Origin: an uncultured Flavobacteriales bacterium
GTDB lineage: Bacteria; Bacteroidota; Bacteroidia; CAIKAF01
Assembly: GCA_937925455.1 (NCBI GenBank)
Contig: CALEWF010000112.1
Location: forward strand, 1 to 14,336
Length of the DNA: 14,336 nt
Direction: 5' to 3'
Of this stretch, positions 14,205-14,336 are shown one piece after another. Made by a program: the position numbers and the translations under genes. The notes under the pieces are model-generated. The model ran no database searches. It worked only from the letters and a program-made list of their open reading frames with translations, and was not told the origin of the DNA. The number at the start of each line of letters is the position of its first letter. Position 1 is the stretch's first letter.

Positions 14205-14336
14205 AAAGCGGCTGTCCGTTACAAGTCCTCGGGGCTCATGCACGCATCGCATAGTCGCAGCGGTGTCTTCGTGCCCTCAGCCCCGCTGCTCCTTGCGTTG
14301 CGGCATTCGCCCCTGCGGGCTTTTCACTTCCATCCG
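14205..14336. repeat. GC-rich structured tail, probable edge of a dispersed repeat
   Basis: By hand count 14221-14336 is about 64% GC, against AT-rich genes throughout the window. It can fold into an imperfect stem-loop: CGGGGCT 14230-14236 with AGCCCCG 14279-14285, GCACG 14240-14244 with CGTGC 14270-14274, and CATCGC 14245-14250 with GCGGTG 14260-14265 around a 9-base loop. A second small hairpin, GCCC 14309-14312 with GGGC 14317-14320, is followed by TTTT and could act as a weak terminator. No protein gene of any length is supported on either strand. I do not recognise it as rRNA, tRNA, tmRNA or RNase P RNA. It runs off the window. Confidence 0.5.

Noticed and set aside
14277..14333. Minus-strand 18-codon frame (MEVKSPQGRM...) in the GC-rich tail
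   Set aside because: Too short, basic and low in information; it follows from the GC-rich structured sequence and has no promoter box in view.
1..14336. A defence island, phage, CRISPR array or new multi-gene system
   Set aside because: All twelve intact genes fall in known housekeeping or envelope families, and no repeats with spacers, integrase, toxin-antitoxin pair or nuclease-helicase cluster is visible.

Overview
The window looks like an ordinary chromosomal stretch from a low-GC member of the phylum Bacteroidota. Three things point there. A secreted esterase ends in a type A (Por) sorting domain of the type IX secretion system. Several genes are preceded by the phylum's TAnnTTTG -7 promoter box. 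No convincing Shine-Dalgarno sequences precede the starts. Genus cannot be told from the sequence. There are twelve intact protein genes and one decayed gene; I see no rRNA, tRNA, CRISPR array, phage gene or transposase.

Layout: 1-1850 carries two exported proteins on the plus strand, a T9SS-type alpha/beta hydrolase and a small lipoprotein with one c-type haem motif. 1843-4694 (minus) carries citrate synthase followed by a biotin carboxylase, separated by a strong intrinsic terminator. 4950-5744 (plus) is an M23/LysM cell-wall peptidase with a textbook Bacteroidota promoter. 5753-8487 (minus) is a tight three-gene run, rlmD-dapD-aroK: a 23S rRNA methyltransferase, a lysine/diaminopimelate enzyme and shikimate kinase. 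9053-13034 (plus) is a close-packed run of rocD, a GT-C-like membrane protein and a THUMP-domain rRNA methyltransferase. It is followed by an exported endonuclease/exonuclease/phosphatase-family protein at 13087-14166.

The known functions are housekeeping: central carbon metabolism (gltA), acyl-CoA carboxylation (accC), lysine and peptidoglycan precursor synthesis (dapD), aromatic synthesis (aroK), ornithine/proline/arginine metabolism (rocD), rRNA modification (rlmD, rlmL-like) and envelope work (M23 peptidase, GT-C protein). I found no defence or mobile gene system.

The least ordinary sequence lies in two non-coding places. The first is 8488-9052. A 5' stub of an HI0933/BaiN-like flavoprotein gene stops matching its family where a 15-bp inverted repeat begins. 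That repeat has its partner 331 bp away, so the pair could be the ends of a small non-autonomous element. Between the two ends sits an array of four inverted copies of a roughly 16-bp CACAGAGAACAC-type repeat. The second is the last ~125 bases: about 64% GC by my count, able to fold into a long stem-loop, and unlike the AT-rich genes around it. It is probably the edge of a dispersed structured repeat that continues past the window.
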